Notes under the pieces: generated by a model | Database searches by the model: none | What the model was told of the DNA's origin: nothing | The model's input: only the letters and a program-made list of their open reading frames with translations | Source: Bacillota bacterium | GTDB lineage: Bacteria; Bacillota; Clostridia; Lachnospirales; Lachnospiraceae | Reading direction: 5' to 3' | NCBI GenBank assembly: GCA_023392615.1 | Contig: JAEVYT010000002.1 | Coordinates: 62,001 to 126,000, forward strand | Length of the DNA stretch: 64,000 bases | Shown here: piece by piece, positions 1 through 9,188 of the stretch | Position numbering within the stretch: position 1 is the first letter of the stretch | How the letters are laid out: the number at the start of each line of letters is the position of its first letter | Translations under genes and position numbers: made by a program

Positions 1-1
1 C

Positions 2-580
2 AATGTTAGCAATTCATTGGAAAACGTACGTATTCATGCAGAGTTAAATCGTCTTGTATATAAGTTAGAGGATATGTCAGTTAGGGATGAGCTGACCGGT
101 TTATATAACCGTAGAGTACTTGATACATTGGGTAAGAACTATTTGAATCAATGTATGTCAAGACAATCGAAACTGATGGTTTTTATTGCAGATATGGATC
201 GCTTAAAATTCATTAATGATACCTATGGACATTTTTATGGAGATATCTCCTTAAAAGTTATTGCAGTTGCACTCCAAAAAGCAGCCGATGATGATGAAAT
301 TTGTATTCGATTAGGCGGAGATGAATTCATGGTAATAGGGTTTGACTATGATGATGGAAAGATTAATAATTTTATCCGCCGTTTTGTTGATGAGCTTAAT
401 CGATTTAATGCAATTCAGCAACATGATGTAAGAGTATTTGTCAGCTATGGATTTTATATGATCGTACCGGACCGAGATACTACGATCGAGAATTGTATGA
501 GGGTTGCTGATAGTTTGATGTATCAACAAAAATATGAAAAAGCATCAAAAAAGTTAGAAATCAACTTAAATATTACTTAA
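2..580 (+). CDS. Diguanylate cyclase (GGDEF) protein, 5' end outside window
   Basis: C-terminal part of a GGDEF protein that makes cyclic di-GMP from two GTP. The frame is already open at base 2, so the gene starts upstream. A helical linker leads into the GGDEF domain (DELTGLYNRR, then ADMDRLKFIND). The catalytic motif is intact (RLGGDEF, about nt 309-329). The residues just before it do not form the RxxD inhibitory I-site, so classical product feedback is not expected. The visible part aligns closely with the C-terminus of the next gene, suggesting a tandem duplication. The missing N-terminus is probably the same sugar-binding-protein-like sensor, but that is inferred. The enzymatic class is secure. 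Confidence 0.9.
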   Translation, partial: NVSNSLENVRIHAELNRLVYKLEDMSVRDELTGLYNRRVLDTLGKNYLNQCMSRQSKLMVFIADMDRLKFINDTYGHFYGDISLKVIAVALQKAADDDEICIRLGGDEFMVIGFDYDDGKINNFIRRFVDELNRFNAIQQHDVRVFVSYGFYMIVPDRDTTIENCMRVADSLMYQQKYEKASKKLEINLNIT

Positions 581-589
581 AAAGATATG

Positions 590-640
590 AAAAGCAATGA
601 TAGGCCCAAAATAGAATTTGGTACTTCATCGCTTTTTTTT
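590..640 (+). terminator. Intrinsic terminator after first GGDEF gene
   Basis: AAGCAATGA pairs with TCATCGCTT with one mismatch. Inside is a nested CCAAA/TTTGG hairpin, and a run of eight T follows. It separates the two GGDEF genes, so the second has its own promoter. Confidence 0.7.
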
Positions 641-768
641 ATGGCCTGTTTTGGATGAATATAAGGGGATAAACTTGTTTTTATTGGAAAATTGTTATAT
701 AGTAAAGTTATAGTATTTACACAACCCATTAATGAAAGCGCATCACCTATTAAGGCTAGGAGAAGTGT

Positions 769-2682
769 ATGTTAGGGAACAATAGAAAAACGATTGGTGT
801 TTTTGTTACGCAGCAATTTCAGGAATACCAGGATCAAGTCTGTAGAGGAATATGTTCTCGAGCAGTTGATCTTGGTTATAATGTTGCGGTCTTTACAAAT
901 TTTTTGGGGTATGGTGATTTTCAGTACGAAATAGGAGAACGAAGTATCGCTGATCTTCCCCAATATAATACGCTTGATGGTATCATATTACTCCCTGATA
1001 CAATGTATGTACCAAAGTTTTTGAGCAGCATTGTGGAGAATATCAGGAAGGAATGTAGCTGCCCTGTTGTTAGCGTACGCCAAAAACTGGAGGAATACTA
1101 TAACATCTTAATAGATGACGATATCGTACTTGAGGATATCATAAGACATTTTGTTGTGGATCATGGTTATAAAAAGATTAACTTTTTAACCGGACCAAAG
1201 GATAATACTCCTTCCAAGAAGAGGTTAAATACTTATAAAAGGATATTAGAAGAAAATAAAATACCGTTTGATGAAAAAAGAGTTTACTACGGAGACTTTT
1301 GGAAAACTTCTCCCAAATTAGCGGTTGAAAAGTGGTTTGATGGAGAAGAGGAGTATCCGGAGGCAATTATCTGTGGTAATGATTATATGGCCATCGCTTT
1401 AGGTACTGAGTTATCAAAGCGCGGTATATCGATACCTGATGACATCGCTATCTCAGGTTGTGATAATATAATGTTGTCCAAAGATTTTTATCCGCCTATT
1501 ACTACAGTAAATATGCCTAATTATGAGATGGGTGTTGAGGCGGTTAATAAAATACATAATCATAACGAGGAAATCCCACAGGACAAGATATCCTATCTGG
1601 ATACTTCACCCATCATTAGGGAATCCTGTGGTTGTAAAAGACATATTAAGAATTACAAAAAAACAACGAAGCGAAATCGCACGATAAGTAAGATAGAAGA
1701 TTTAGAGAAAGATAATTATAATAATGCGTTGATGTCTGTTGAATTGACAAGTATCACTACCTTAGAGAGACTGGATAAGCGACTTTCCAGTTACACAAAT
1801 ATGAATGAAGGGTATTCCAGTTTTTATATGATGCTTTATAAGGATTGGGATATTTATGCCAAGGGCGAAACACTTAAGCAATTCGATAAAAAAGAAATCA
1901 TGATGGAAGTGGGTCTAAAAAACGGAAAATGGCTTGAAAAAACAAAATTTTTAACTCCACATTTGCTACCACCGATTTATGGAGATAGTGATCCACAAAT
2001 TTTCTTTTTTAACATGATACATTACCGTGAAGTTTGTTTTGGTTATACAGCAATCAGCTTTCAAGATGGTGGGGGATATCAATTCTCTTATCAGGGCTGG
2101 TTAATCAATATTTGTAATACGTTAGAAAATATCCGAATTCATAATGAATTGAATCGATTGGTATCTAAGCTGGAGGATATGTCCATTAAGGATGAACTGA
2201 CGAATCTGTATAATCGAAGAGCACTTGAAACCATGGGCAATAAATATCTTCAACAATGTATTAAAAAACAGTACAACTTAATGGTATTCACCGCTGATAT
2301 GGATAAATTGAAGTTTATAAATGATAATTACGGTCATGGTAAAGGAGATATCGCGATAAAAGTTGCTGCTGATGCATTAAAATACGCGGCTACTGAAGGT
2401 GAAATCTGTATGAGGGTCGGTGGAGATGAGTTTGTAGTTATCGGTAAGAATTATGATCAGAATAAGGCGGATCGTTTTATTCAAAAGTTTGAAGAGGAGA
2501 TTGATAAGTTTAACCAAGCGAACGGATATGATTTTAAGGTTAATGTCAGCTATGGATTAAGTATTATTAAGCCTAACAATGCTGCTACGATTGAGGATTG
2601 TATGATTATTGCAGACTCAAAAATGTATAAGCAGAAGTATAAAAAGGGGTCAAATCGATTAATAAATAAATGTGAGGAATAG
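769..2682 (+). CDS. Periplasmic-binding-protein-like sensor fused to GGDEF diguanylate cyclase
   Basis: A 637-aa protein. Residues about 7-285 resemble the ligand-binding half of LacI/GalR regulators (IGVFVTQQFQEY near the start, CGNDYMAIALG and IAISGCDN later), but there is no N-terminal helix-turn-helix and no signal peptide or membrane segment. It therefore looks like a cytoplasmic sugar or metabolite sensor. A middle region (about 290-460) and a helix lead to a GGDEF domain at about 475-630 with RVGGDEF at residue 551. The I-site RxxD is absent. AGGAG precedes the ATG at 769. The likely role is ligand-controlled c-di-GMP synthesis; the ligand is unknown. The end lies one base before the downstream decarboxylase start. 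Confidence 0.9.
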   Translation: MLGNNRKTIGVFVTQQFQEYQDQVCRGICSRAVDLGYNVAVFTNFLGYGDFQYEIGERSIADLPQYNTLDGIILLPDTMYVPKFLSSIVENIRKECSCPVVSVRQKLEEYYNILIDDDIVLEDIIRHFVVDHGYKKINFLTGPKDNTPSKKRLNTYKRILEENKIPFDEKRVYYGDFWKTSPKLAVEKWFDGEEEYPEAIICGNDYMAIALGTELSKRGISIPDDIAISGCDNIMLSKDFYPPITTVNMPNYEMGVEAVNKIHNHNEEIPQDKISYLDTSPIIRESCGCKRHIKNYKKTTKRNRTISKIEDLEKDNYNNALMSVELTSITTLERLDKRLSSYTNMNEGYSSFYMMLYKDWDIYAKGETLKQFDKKEIMMEVGLKNGKWLEKTKFLTPHLLPPIYGDSDPQIFFFNMIHYREVCFGYTAISFQDGGGYQFSYQGWLINICNTLENIRIHNELNRLVSKLEDMSIKDELTNLYNRRALETMGNKYLQQCIKKQYNLMVFTADMDKLKFINDNYGHGKGDIAIKVAADALKYAATEGEICMRVGGDEFVVIGKNYDQNKADRFIQKFEEEIDKFNQANGYDFKVNVSYGLSIIKPNNAATIEDCMIIADSKMYKQKYKKGSNRLINKCEE

Positions 2683-2683
2683 C

Positions 2684-4114
2684 ATGAACGCAAAGGATAA
2701 TTTATATGATCAACTGGTTGAAAACAGTAAAATGGATTTTTATCCAATGCATATGCCGGGGCACAAACGTAATACGGAATTGATGCAGATGATCAACCCT
2801 TATGAAATTGATATAACTGAAATTGAAGGTTTTGATAATCTTCATCAGCCAGAGGGAATTCTTCTGGAATTATCTCTTCGTTTGACCAACTTATACGGTG
2901 CAAAGAAGTCTTACCCTCTTGTGAATGGTAGTACCTGTGGGATACTATCGGGAATATCTGCCTTAACGAAATATGGAGATCGTGTAATTGTTGCAAGGAA
3001 TTGTCACAAATCAGTTTATCATGCAATTGAATTAAGAGGATTACACCCGGTTTATTATTATCCACCGAAAGTGGAAGAAATGTCTGTAAATGGTGGGATT
3101 CTGCCACGTGATATAGAGGAACTGTTGATAAAACACAAGGATATCAAGTTGGTTATAATTACATCTCCAACATACGAAGGAATCGTATCAGACATAAAGG
3201 AGATTGCAAATATTGTTCATGCTCATGGAGCGTATCTTTTGGTGGATGAGGCACATGGTGCTCATTTTGGTTTCCACAAACATTTTCCTAAAAGTGCGGT
3301 TCAATTAGGCGCAGATGTTGTAATTCAAAGTCTTCACAAAACACTTCCTTCTCTTACACAGACAGCGGTATTACATTCTAATGTGGATCAGTTGAATGCA
3401 CGAATTCAAAAATATCTTACCATATATCAAAGTAGTAGCCCATCTTATCTATTGATGGCAGGTATTGAACGATGCCTCTATATATTAGAACAAAACAGAG
3501 AAGAACTATTTGAAAAATATTATTATGAGTTAGAACGGTTTTATCAAACGATGAGCCAACTAAAACATCTTCGAATTCTAAAAAGAGAGCTTATTGGTCA
3601 GAATGGAGTTTTTGATGTAGATCCTTCAAAGATTACTATATCTGTGCGTGATACCAATATGACCGGTCATCAATTACAGAGTATTCTTTATAACAGGTAT
3701 CATATCGTAATGGAGATGGAAACACCGGAATATATATTAGCCATGACATCAATCGGCGATAGGCCGGAAGGGTTTATTAGATTATCTGAAGCACTTATTT
3801 CAATAGACGAGCACCTGTTAATTGAGAAACCGGTTATTGAGTCAAATGCTGAAACCATAAAACCTGAGTGCATGATGCCTATGTCAGAAGCAATGGAGGC
3901 TCGGAGCGGTTTTATTCCTCTACAAGATAGCATGGGAAGAATATGTGCTTCATTTATCTGTATGTATCCGCCTGGCTCGCCAATTTTAGTACCGGGTGAG
4001 AGAATCGATAAAAAAACGGTGGAGTATATTCAGTCAATTATTCAAAACAACATAAATATTACTGGACTTGGTAAAAATAACGAGATTGAAGTTTTGCATA
4101 AAGACAGGGAATAA
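2684..4114 (+). CDS. Orn/Lys/Arg decarboxylase, short Gram-positive type (YaaO/SpeA-like)
   Basis: A PLP-dependent basic amino-acid decarboxylase of about 476 aa, the short form typical of Firmicutes. Visible signatures are the N-terminal MHMPGHKR, the LVDEAHGAH segment and the Schiff-base lysine in SLHKT (K219). Substrate cannot be told from sequence: arginine to agmatine (polyamine route) is usual, lysine or ornithine possible. I chose the ATG at 2684 because GAGGAA lies just upstream; an in-frame GTG at 2672 would overlap the previous gene and has no good ribosome site. In B. subtilis the homologue yaaO opens the yaaO-tmk-yaaQ-yaaR-holB cluster, and the same order is visible downstream here. 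Confidence 0.9.
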   Translation: MNAKDNLYDQLVENSKMDFYPMHMPGHKRNTELMQMINPYEIDITEIEGFDNLHQPEGILLELSLRLTNLYGAKKSYPLVNGSTCGILSGISALTKYGDRVIVARNCHKSVYHAIELRGLHPVYYYPPKVEEMSVNGGILPRDIEELLIKHKDIKLVIITSPTYEGIVSDIKEIANIVHAHGAYLLVDEAHGAHFGFHKHFPKSAVQLGADVVIQSLHKTLPSLTQTAVLHSNVDQLNARIQKYLTIYQSSSPSYLLMAGIERCLYILEQNREELFEKYYYELERFYQTMSQLKHLRILKRELIGQNGVFDVDPSKITISVRDTNMTGHQLQSILYNRYHIVMEMETPEYILAMTSIGDRPEGFIRLSEALISIDEHLLIEKPVIESNAETIKPECMMPMSEAMEARSGFIPLQDSMGRICASFICMYPPGSPILVPGERIDKKTVEYIQSIIQNNINITGLGKNNEIEVLHKDRE

Positions 4115-4136
4115 TAAGGGACAGAAAGGATAATAT

Positions 4137-4724
4137 ATGTCAAAGATCTTTATTGTAATGGGAAAAAGTTCAACAGGAAAAGACACCATATATAAGAGAT
4201 TGTTGGAGTGTGACGATATTAATTTAGAAACAGCCGTAATGTATACTACCAGACCGATACGAGTGGGAGAAGTAGATGGAGTTGAATATCATTTTGTAGA
4301 TGAAGAGACATTACAAAAGCTTAATGATAGTAAAAGGATTATTGAACATCGATCTTATCATACAGTGCATGGAATATGGCATTATTTTACGGTAAATGAC
4401 GGACAAATTAATTTAGATAAGTCAAACTATCTTATGATAGGAACATTAGAAACTTATGAGCAGATTCGGGAGTATTTTGGCAAAGAGAAGGTAGTGCCAA
4501 TTTATTTGGAAGTAGAAGATGGGATTCGCCTAATGAGAGCCATAAAAAGAGAACAAATGCAGGCACAACCCAAATATGCTGAAATGTGTAGACGATACCT
4601 AGCCGACGAAGAAGATTTTTCAGAAGATAATCTTCAGAGGATTGGTATTATTAAAAGATATCGAAATAACGACATGGAGGAATGCTTACAAGAGATTATC
4701 CGGGATGTTAAAAAATTGCTGTAA
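4137..4724 (+). CDS. Guanylate kinase-like nucleoside monophosphate kinase
   Basis: A 195-aa protein with a guanylate-kinase fold signature: P-loop GKSSTGKDT at residues 9-17, then YTTRPIRVGEVDGVEYHF, matching the GMP-binding TTRxxRxGEVDGxDYxF block. The expected reaction is GMP + ATP to GDP + ADP. The P-loop has D after GK rather than the usual S, and the C-terminal half diverges from housekeeping Gmk, so it may be a paralogue. It sits between the decarboxylase and yaaR, the slot occupied by thymidylate kinase in B. subtilis, but it is not Tmk-like. AGAAAGGA gives a clear ribosome site before ATG 4137. Confidence 0.75.
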   Translation: MSKIFIVMGKSSTGKDTIYKRLLECDDINLETAVMYTTRPIRVGEVDGVEYHFVDEETLQKLNDSKRIIEHRSYHTVHGIWHYFTVNDGQINLDKSNYLMIGTLETYEQIREYFGKEKVVPIYLEVEDGIRLMRAIKREQMQAQPKYAEMCRRYLADEEDFSEDNLQRIGIIKRYRNNDMEECLQEIIRDVKKLL

Positions 4725-4793
4725 AGTTTGGAAATTGTATGCTATGATTAGTATCAGCACTGATTCAAAAACGGAAGCGATTGGAGGAGAAAC

Positions 4794-5234
4794 ATGGATA
4801 TTAAAATAAACCAAACTCAGCCGATTAATCCAGTGGAACCGAAAGCTCCGGTTCCGGAGAATGATGGTAATTTTAAGTTTACGTTAATTTCCCATATAGA
4901 AGAACAGGAATTGCAAAACACTTTAAAGGCCATGTTAAATGAGATATCAGCACATGGTAAGAAGATTGCAAAGCACATGGATGTTAAGGACATGAGGCAT
5001 TACAGGGAATTAATACGAGAATTTATGAATGAGATAGTAAATCGCTCGCATAAATTTTCGAGAGAGAACTTTCTTGATAAAAAGGGAAGGCATCGAGTAT
5101 ATGCCATGATTAAATTAGTGGATAAGAATCTGGACGAGTTGGCAGAAGAACTGATTAAAGATGAACAAGATCATATAGCGATTCTTAATAAAATTGATGA
5201 GATTAGAGGAATTCTGCTGGATATTTTAACATAA
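4794..5234 (+). CDS. yaaR: YaaR family protein (DUF327)
   Basis: A 146-aa, highly charged, largely helical protein. The N-terminal 20 residues are proline-rich and the rest matches the YaaR/DUF327 pattern (KDMRHYRELIREF, then NRSHKFSRE and LVDKNLDELAEE). Function is unknown; the family sits constantly beside holB and ricT. A good Shine-Dalgarno (GGAGGAG) precedes ATG 4794. Synteny with the B. subtilis yaaR-holB-yaaT block supports the call. Confidence 0.88.
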   Translation: MDIKINQTQPINPVEPKAPVPENDGNFKFTLISHIEEQELQNTLKAMLNEISAHGKKIAKHMDVKDMRHYRELIREFMNEIVNRSHKFSRENFLDKKGRHRVYAMIKLVDKNLDELAEELIKDEQDHIAILNKIDEIRGILLDILT

Positions 5235-5291
5235 GTCCAAGTTGATATTTGTTATCAATTTAATCTTAATCGAAAGGCTCAGGTGATAAAT

Positions 5292-6287
5292 ATGATAGGC
5301 TTTGAACAAATTATCGGACACGAAAGTATCAAACAGCACTTACAGAATGCTATTATATCGAATAAGGTTTCTCATGCCTATATATTTCATGGGGAAGAGG
5401 GTATGGGAAAAAAATCCCTAGCAACCGCATTCTCAAAAACCCTGTTATGTGAGGAGGCAGGAATTATATCCTGCAACCGATGCAAATCCTGTATGCAAAT
5501 AGATTCTAGCAACCATCCCGATGTGATATGGGTGACACATGAAAAAGCAAGCATAGGCGTAGACGATATCAGAGTTCAAGTGAATGGGGACATTCATGTA
5601 AGACCATATAGCAGCCCTTATAAAATATATATTATTGATGATGCGGATAAATTAACGGAACAGGCTCAGAATGCATTACTGAAAACCATGGAGGAGCCTC
5701 CGGAATATGCTGTAATCCTTCTATTAGTTGAGAATATTAGCTCCATTCTTCCTACAATACTATCAAGATGTGTTGTATTGAATTTAAAGCCGGTTGATAA
5801 ACAATCTATTCAAACGCTTTTGATGAAAACATATCAGATACCGGACTATATGTCAGAAGTAGCAGCCGGATTCTCAGGAGGAAATGTTGGAAAAGCAATA
5901 AAGTACGCTTCATCTGAAGATTTCGATCAAATGAAGAGCAATGTATTACACATCCTCAAGTTTATTGATGAAATGGAACTGTATGAGGTTGTATCAGGTT
6001 TAAAATTCCTGACTGCGAACAAGAATAATATTGAGGACTATATTGATTTAATGATAATGTGGTATAGGGATGTGTTGATGTTTAAGGCAACGAAGAATCC
6101 TGACCTCTTATTATACAAAGAAGAATTGTCCTATATTAATAAACAAGCCAACATTCGTAGCTATGAAGGCGTAGAAAAAATATTAAAAGCTATGGAGAAA
6201 GCAAAGATTAGATTGAAGGCAAATGTTAATTTTGATATTGCAATCGAACTTATGCTACTGTCAATAAAGGAGAATAGCAATGGTTAA
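5292..6287 (+). CDS. holB: DNA polymerase III subunit delta' (clamp loader)
   Basis: Clamp-loader ATPase-fold subunit that helps load the beta sliding clamp. It has a Walker-A-like GEEGMGKKS (residues 34-42), the four-cysteine zinc site of DnaX/HolB proteins (C53, C61, C64, C67), LLKTMEEPP and the SRC motif. Length of about 331 aa is normal. I prefer ATG 5292, with AGGTGAT as ribosome site; an in-frame GTG at 5283 lies inside that site. The 3' end overlaps ricT by 8 bases, so the two are probably translationally coupled. Confidence 0.93.
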   Translation: MIGFEQIIGHESIKQHLQNAIISNKVSHAYIFHGEEGMGKKSLATAFSKTLLCEEAGIISCNRCKSCMQIDSSNHPDVIWVTHEKASIGVDDIRVQVNGDIHVRPYSSPYKIYIIDDADKLTEQAQNALLKTMEEPPEYAVILLLVENISSILPTILSRCVVLNLKPVDKQSIQTLLMKTYQIPDYMSEVAAGFSGGNVGKAIKYASSEDFDQMKSNVLHILKFIDEMELYEVVSGLKFLTANKNNIEDYIDLMIMWYRDVLMFKATKNPDLLLYKEELSYINKQANIRSYEGVEKILKAMEKAKIRLKANVNFDIAIELMLLSIKENSNG

Positions 6288-7194
6288 TGTAATTGGAGTT
6301 AGATTCCGTAAGGCAGGAAAGGTGTATTTCTTTGATCCTGCAGGTTATGAAATTAAGCAGGGGGACAATGTTATTGTCGAGACTGCCAGAGGAATAGAGT
6401 ATGGACATGTGGTATTAGGTCCTAGAGATGTTGAGGATAATAAGATTATTCAACCGTTAAAACCAGTAATTCGTCAGGCTACGGATGAGGATGATGCCGT
6501 TGAAAAGAAGAATAAAGAGAAGGAAAAGGATGCTTTTAATATTTGCCTTGAGAAGATCAAGAAACATGGTCTTGAGATGAAGCTAATTGATTCCGAATAT
6601 ACTTTTGATAATAATAAGGTGTTGTTCTACTTTACAGCAGACGGAAGAATTGACTTTAGAGAGTTGGTGAAGGACTTAGCTGCGGTATTTAAGACGCGTA
6701 TTGAGCTTCGTCAGATCGGTGTCAGGGATGAGACGAAAATCGTAGGCGGTATTGGTATTTGTGGAAGACCGCTCTGCTGTCATACCCATTTATCAGAATT
6801 TGCCCCGGTATCCATTAAGATGGCGAAAGAACAGAATTTATCTCTAAACCCTACGAAGATATCCGGTGTCTGCGGAAGATTAATGTGCTGCCTTAAGAAC
6901 GAGGAAGAGGCTTATGAGGAGCTTAACAGCAAGCTGCCCAATGTGGGTGACTATGTTACAACGAATGACAACCTTCGCGGTGAGGTTCAAAGCGTTAGTG
7001 TCCTAAAACAATTAGTTAAAGTGATAGTTACATTAGAAAATGATGAAAAGGAAGTTCGTGAGTATAAGGTGGACGACCTTAGATTTAAACAAAAGAAGAG
7101 AAAAGAGCGTGTATCTCCGATTGATGACGAGGAATTAAGAGTGCTTGAATTATTAGAGAGGAAAGAAGGGAAATCCCTGCTCGATGATGAATAA
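6280..7194 (+). CDS. ricT: RicT / PSP1 family Fe-S regulatory protein (YaaT)
   Basis: A 304-aa PSP1-domain protein. In B. subtilis RicT (YaaT) forms the Y-complex with RicA and RicF, which supports RNase Y-dependent mRNA maturation and phosphorelay activity. The conserved cysteine clusters that help hold Fe-S clusters are present: GICGRPLCC (about residues 159-167) and GVCGRLMCC (about 198-206). The C-terminus is lysine- and glutamate-rich. It overlaps holB upstream and the methyltransferase downstream by a few bases, forming one operon. ricA and ricF are not in this window. Confidence 0.93.
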   Translation: MVNVIGVRFRKAGKVYFFDPAGYEIKQGDNVIVETARGIEYGHVVLGPRDVEDNKIIQPLKPVIRQATDEDDAVEKKNKEKEKDAFNICLEKIKKHGLEMKLIDSEYTFDNNKVLFYFTADGRIDFRELVKDLAAVFKTRIELRQIGVRDETKIVGGIGICGRPLCCHTHLSEFAPVSIKMAKEQNLSLNPTKISGVCGRLMCCLKNEEEAYEELNSKLPNVGDYVTTNDNLRGEVQSVSVLKQLVKVIVTLENDEKEVREYKVDDLRFKQKKRKERVSPIDDEELRVLELLERKEGKSLLDDE

Positions 7195-7942
7195 AGAGTT
7201 AGAAGTGAACGGTCTTTTAAAACCTGATGAAAGGGTTGATGACCTTCATAGAAATCAGTATAAAATAATTCAAAATACCAAAAAGTTCTGCTTTGGCATG
7301 GATGCTGTATTGCTCTCCGGATTTGCGAAGGTAAATCCAGGTGAAAGAGTGATTGATTTAGGAACAGGAACAGGCATTATACCTATTCTCTTGGAGGCAA
7401 AAACGGATGGTAAGCATTTTACTGGGTTGGAGATTCAAGAGGAAAGTGCTGACATGGCTAGAAGAAGTGTAGCACTAAATAAGTTGGAAGACAAAGTAGA
7501 CATAGTATTAGGTGATATTAAGGAAGCCTCGGCTCGTTTTGGGCCGGCTTCCTTTGATGTTGTTACAAGTAATCCCCCTTATATGAATCACAACCACGGA
7601 ATCGTTAATCCGGGCGAAGCTAAGGCAATTGCACGCCATGAGATACTATGCTCGCTAGAGGATGTTGTGCGGGAAGGAAGTAGATTATTAAAGCCAAACG
7701 GCAGATTTTATCTTGTTCACAGACCATTTCGACTAGTGGAGATTATTAAGACACTGACGGATTATAAGCTGGAACCAAAGAGGATGAAACTGGTGTATCC
7801 CTATGTGGATAAGGAACCCAACATGGTACTTTTGGAATGTATTAAAGGTGCAAAATCCATGATAAAGGTGGAAGCTCCTTTGATTGTATATAAAGAACCG
7901 AATGTCTATACAGATGAGATATATGAAATCTATGGATACTAG
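7184..7942 (+). CDS. N6-adenine methyltransferase, TrmN6/YabB-like (tRNA1(Val) A37 family)
   Basis: A 252-aa class I SAM-dependent methyltransferase. The SAM-binding loop is DLGTGTGIIP and the N6-adenine catalytic motif is SNPPYM (about residues 128-133). By family it is predicted to methylate adenine 37 of tRNA, like E. coli TrmN6; direct evidence for the target is lacking in Firmicutes. ATG 7184 or 7187 lies inside the end of ricT, giving translational coupling. B. subtilis has yabB in the same place. Confidence 0.87.
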   Translation: MMNKELEVNGLLKPDERVDDLHRNQYKIIQNTKKFCFGMDAVLLSGFAKVNPGERVIDLGTGTGIIPILLEAKTDGKHFTGLEIQEESADMARRSVALNKLEDKVDIVLGDIKEASARFGPASFDVVTSNPPYMNHNHGIVNPGEAKAIARHEILCSLEDVVREGSRLLKPNGRFYLVHRPFRLVEIIKTLTDYKLEPKRMKLVYPYVDKEPNMVLLECIKGAKSMIKVEAPLIVYKEPNVYTDEIYEIYGY

Positions 7943-7980
7943 GTGGTTCTGATTTACTCTATTTAGAAAGGACGATTTGA

Positions 7981-8820
7981 ATGTCCGGTATATTATATTT
8001 ATGTGCCACACCAATTGGTAACTTGGAAGATATAACCTTTCGTGTGGTTCGAACTTTAAAGGAAGTAGATTTAATTGCTGCAGAGGATACGAGACACAGC
8101 ATTAAATTACTGAATCATTTTGAGATTAAAACACCTATGACAAGCTATCATGAGTTCAACAAGGTGGAGAAAGCTAGATATCTGGTTGAACAGTTACTAT
8201 CAGGTCAAAACATCGCATTGATAACAGATGCGGGTACCCCGGGTATCTCTGATCCTGGTGAAGAGCTAGTAAAACAGGCGTATGAGGCAGGAGTTGAGGT
8301 TACTTCATTACCCGGAGCATGTGCGGCAGTTACAGCTCTGACTTTATCAGGACTGTCTACGAGAAGATTTTGCTTTGAGGCATTTTTACCTCAGGATAAG
8401 AAAGAACTCCAACGTATCCTGAAGGAACTGGGAACGGAAACCCGAACTATTATCCTGTATGAAGCTCCACATCGCTTAACGAAGACTCTGAAGGAGCTAT
8501 ATGGGGCATTAGGCAACCGTAAGATTACGGTAATCAAGGAATTGACTAAAAAGTACGAGAAAGCCTGGGTAACGACGTTAGAAGAGGCATGTCAGACATT
8601 TGGGCTTCAGGACCCGAAGGGAGAATTCGTTCTGGTTATGGAAGGAAGATCTGTTCAGGAGATGGTAGAAGAAAAGCAGGAACAGTGGGAACGAATCGAT
8701 ATTAATGAACATATGAAAATATACCTTGATAAAGGACTTGATAAGAAAGAAGCAATGAAAGCAGTTGCAAAAGATAGAGGTGTGAGCAAGCGTGACATCT
8801 ATCAAAGTCTTCTGGATTAG
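7981..8820 (+). CDS. rsmI: 16S rRNA (cytidine(1402)-2'-O)-methyltransferase RsmI
   Basis: A 279-aa tetrapyrrole-methylase-fold enzyme. The N-terminus LYLCATPIGNLEDIT, AEDTRHS and LITDAGTPGISDPG are diagnostic for RsmI (YabC/YraL), which 2'-O-methylates C1402 in the decoding centre of 16S rRNA. AAAGGA precedes ATG 7981. It is the last gene of the block and is followed at once by a strong bidirectional terminator. Confidence 0.95.
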   Translation: MSGILYLCATPIGNLEDITFRVVRTLKEVDLIAAEDTRHSIKLLNHFEIKTPMTSYHEFNKVEKARYLVEQLLSGQNIALITDAGTPGISDPGEELVKQAYEAGVEVTSLPGACAAVTALTLSGLSTRRFCFEAFLPQDKKELQRILKELGTETRTIILYEAPHRLTKTLKELYGALGNRKITVIKELTKKYEKAWVTTLEEACQTFGLQDPKGEFVLVMEGRSVQEMVEEKQEQWERIDINEHMKIYLDKGLDKKEAMKAVAKDRGVSKRDIYQSLLD

Positions 8821-8826
8821 TACAGT

Positions 8827-8910
8827 AAAAGGAGCTGTTGCTAACAGTCAACCGAATAGGATGCATAAATGCTATCCTTTGGATGTCTGCTTAGCAACAG
8901 CTCCTTTTTA
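8827..8910. terminator. Bidirectional terminator between rsmI and abrB
   Basis: An 18-bp perfect stem: arm 8827-8844 pairs with 8891-8908. The loop contains a nested AGGAT/ATCCT hairpin. A-tract on one side and T-tract on the other let it stop transcription from both convergent genes. Confidence 0.9.
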
Positions 8911-8930
8911 AACTCTAGCTGGGTTGAGTA

Positions 8931-9188
8931 CTATTGAATAAGTCCTACAATCTTAGCAAGCTCAATAATTGTCTCCTTGGAAACTTTCTTTCCTTGGTAT
9001 TCAATTAAGTTATCTTTGTTTCCGTTAAAGATATCAGTTGGCTCATATTTCTGAAGGATGATTCTACCTTCATCAACAAAAATCTCCAATGGGTCTCTCT
9101 CGCTAACGTCTAACGTTCTTCTTAACTCGATAGGAAGTGTGATTCTTCCAAGCTCGTCGAGTCTTCTAACAATACCAGTGCTCTTCAT
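8931..9188 (-). CDS. abrB: AbrB/SpoVT-type transition-state regulator
   Basis: An 85-aa DNA-binding protein with the AbrB swapped-hairpin N-terminus (GIVRRLDELGRITLPIELRRTL). AbrB proteins repress post-exponential genes and bind flexible AT-rich DNA. The C-terminal about 35 residues would provide multimerisation. AAAGGAGG precedes ATG at 9188. Its position next to rsmI matches B. subtilis. Targets are unknown; the family call is secure, the exact orthology (AbrB versus Abh or SpoVT) less so. Confidence 0.92.
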   Translation of the reverse strand: MKSTGIVRRLDELGRITLPIELRRTLDVSERDPLEIFVDEGRIILQKYEPTDIFNGNKDNLIEYQGKKVSKETIIELAKIVGLIQ

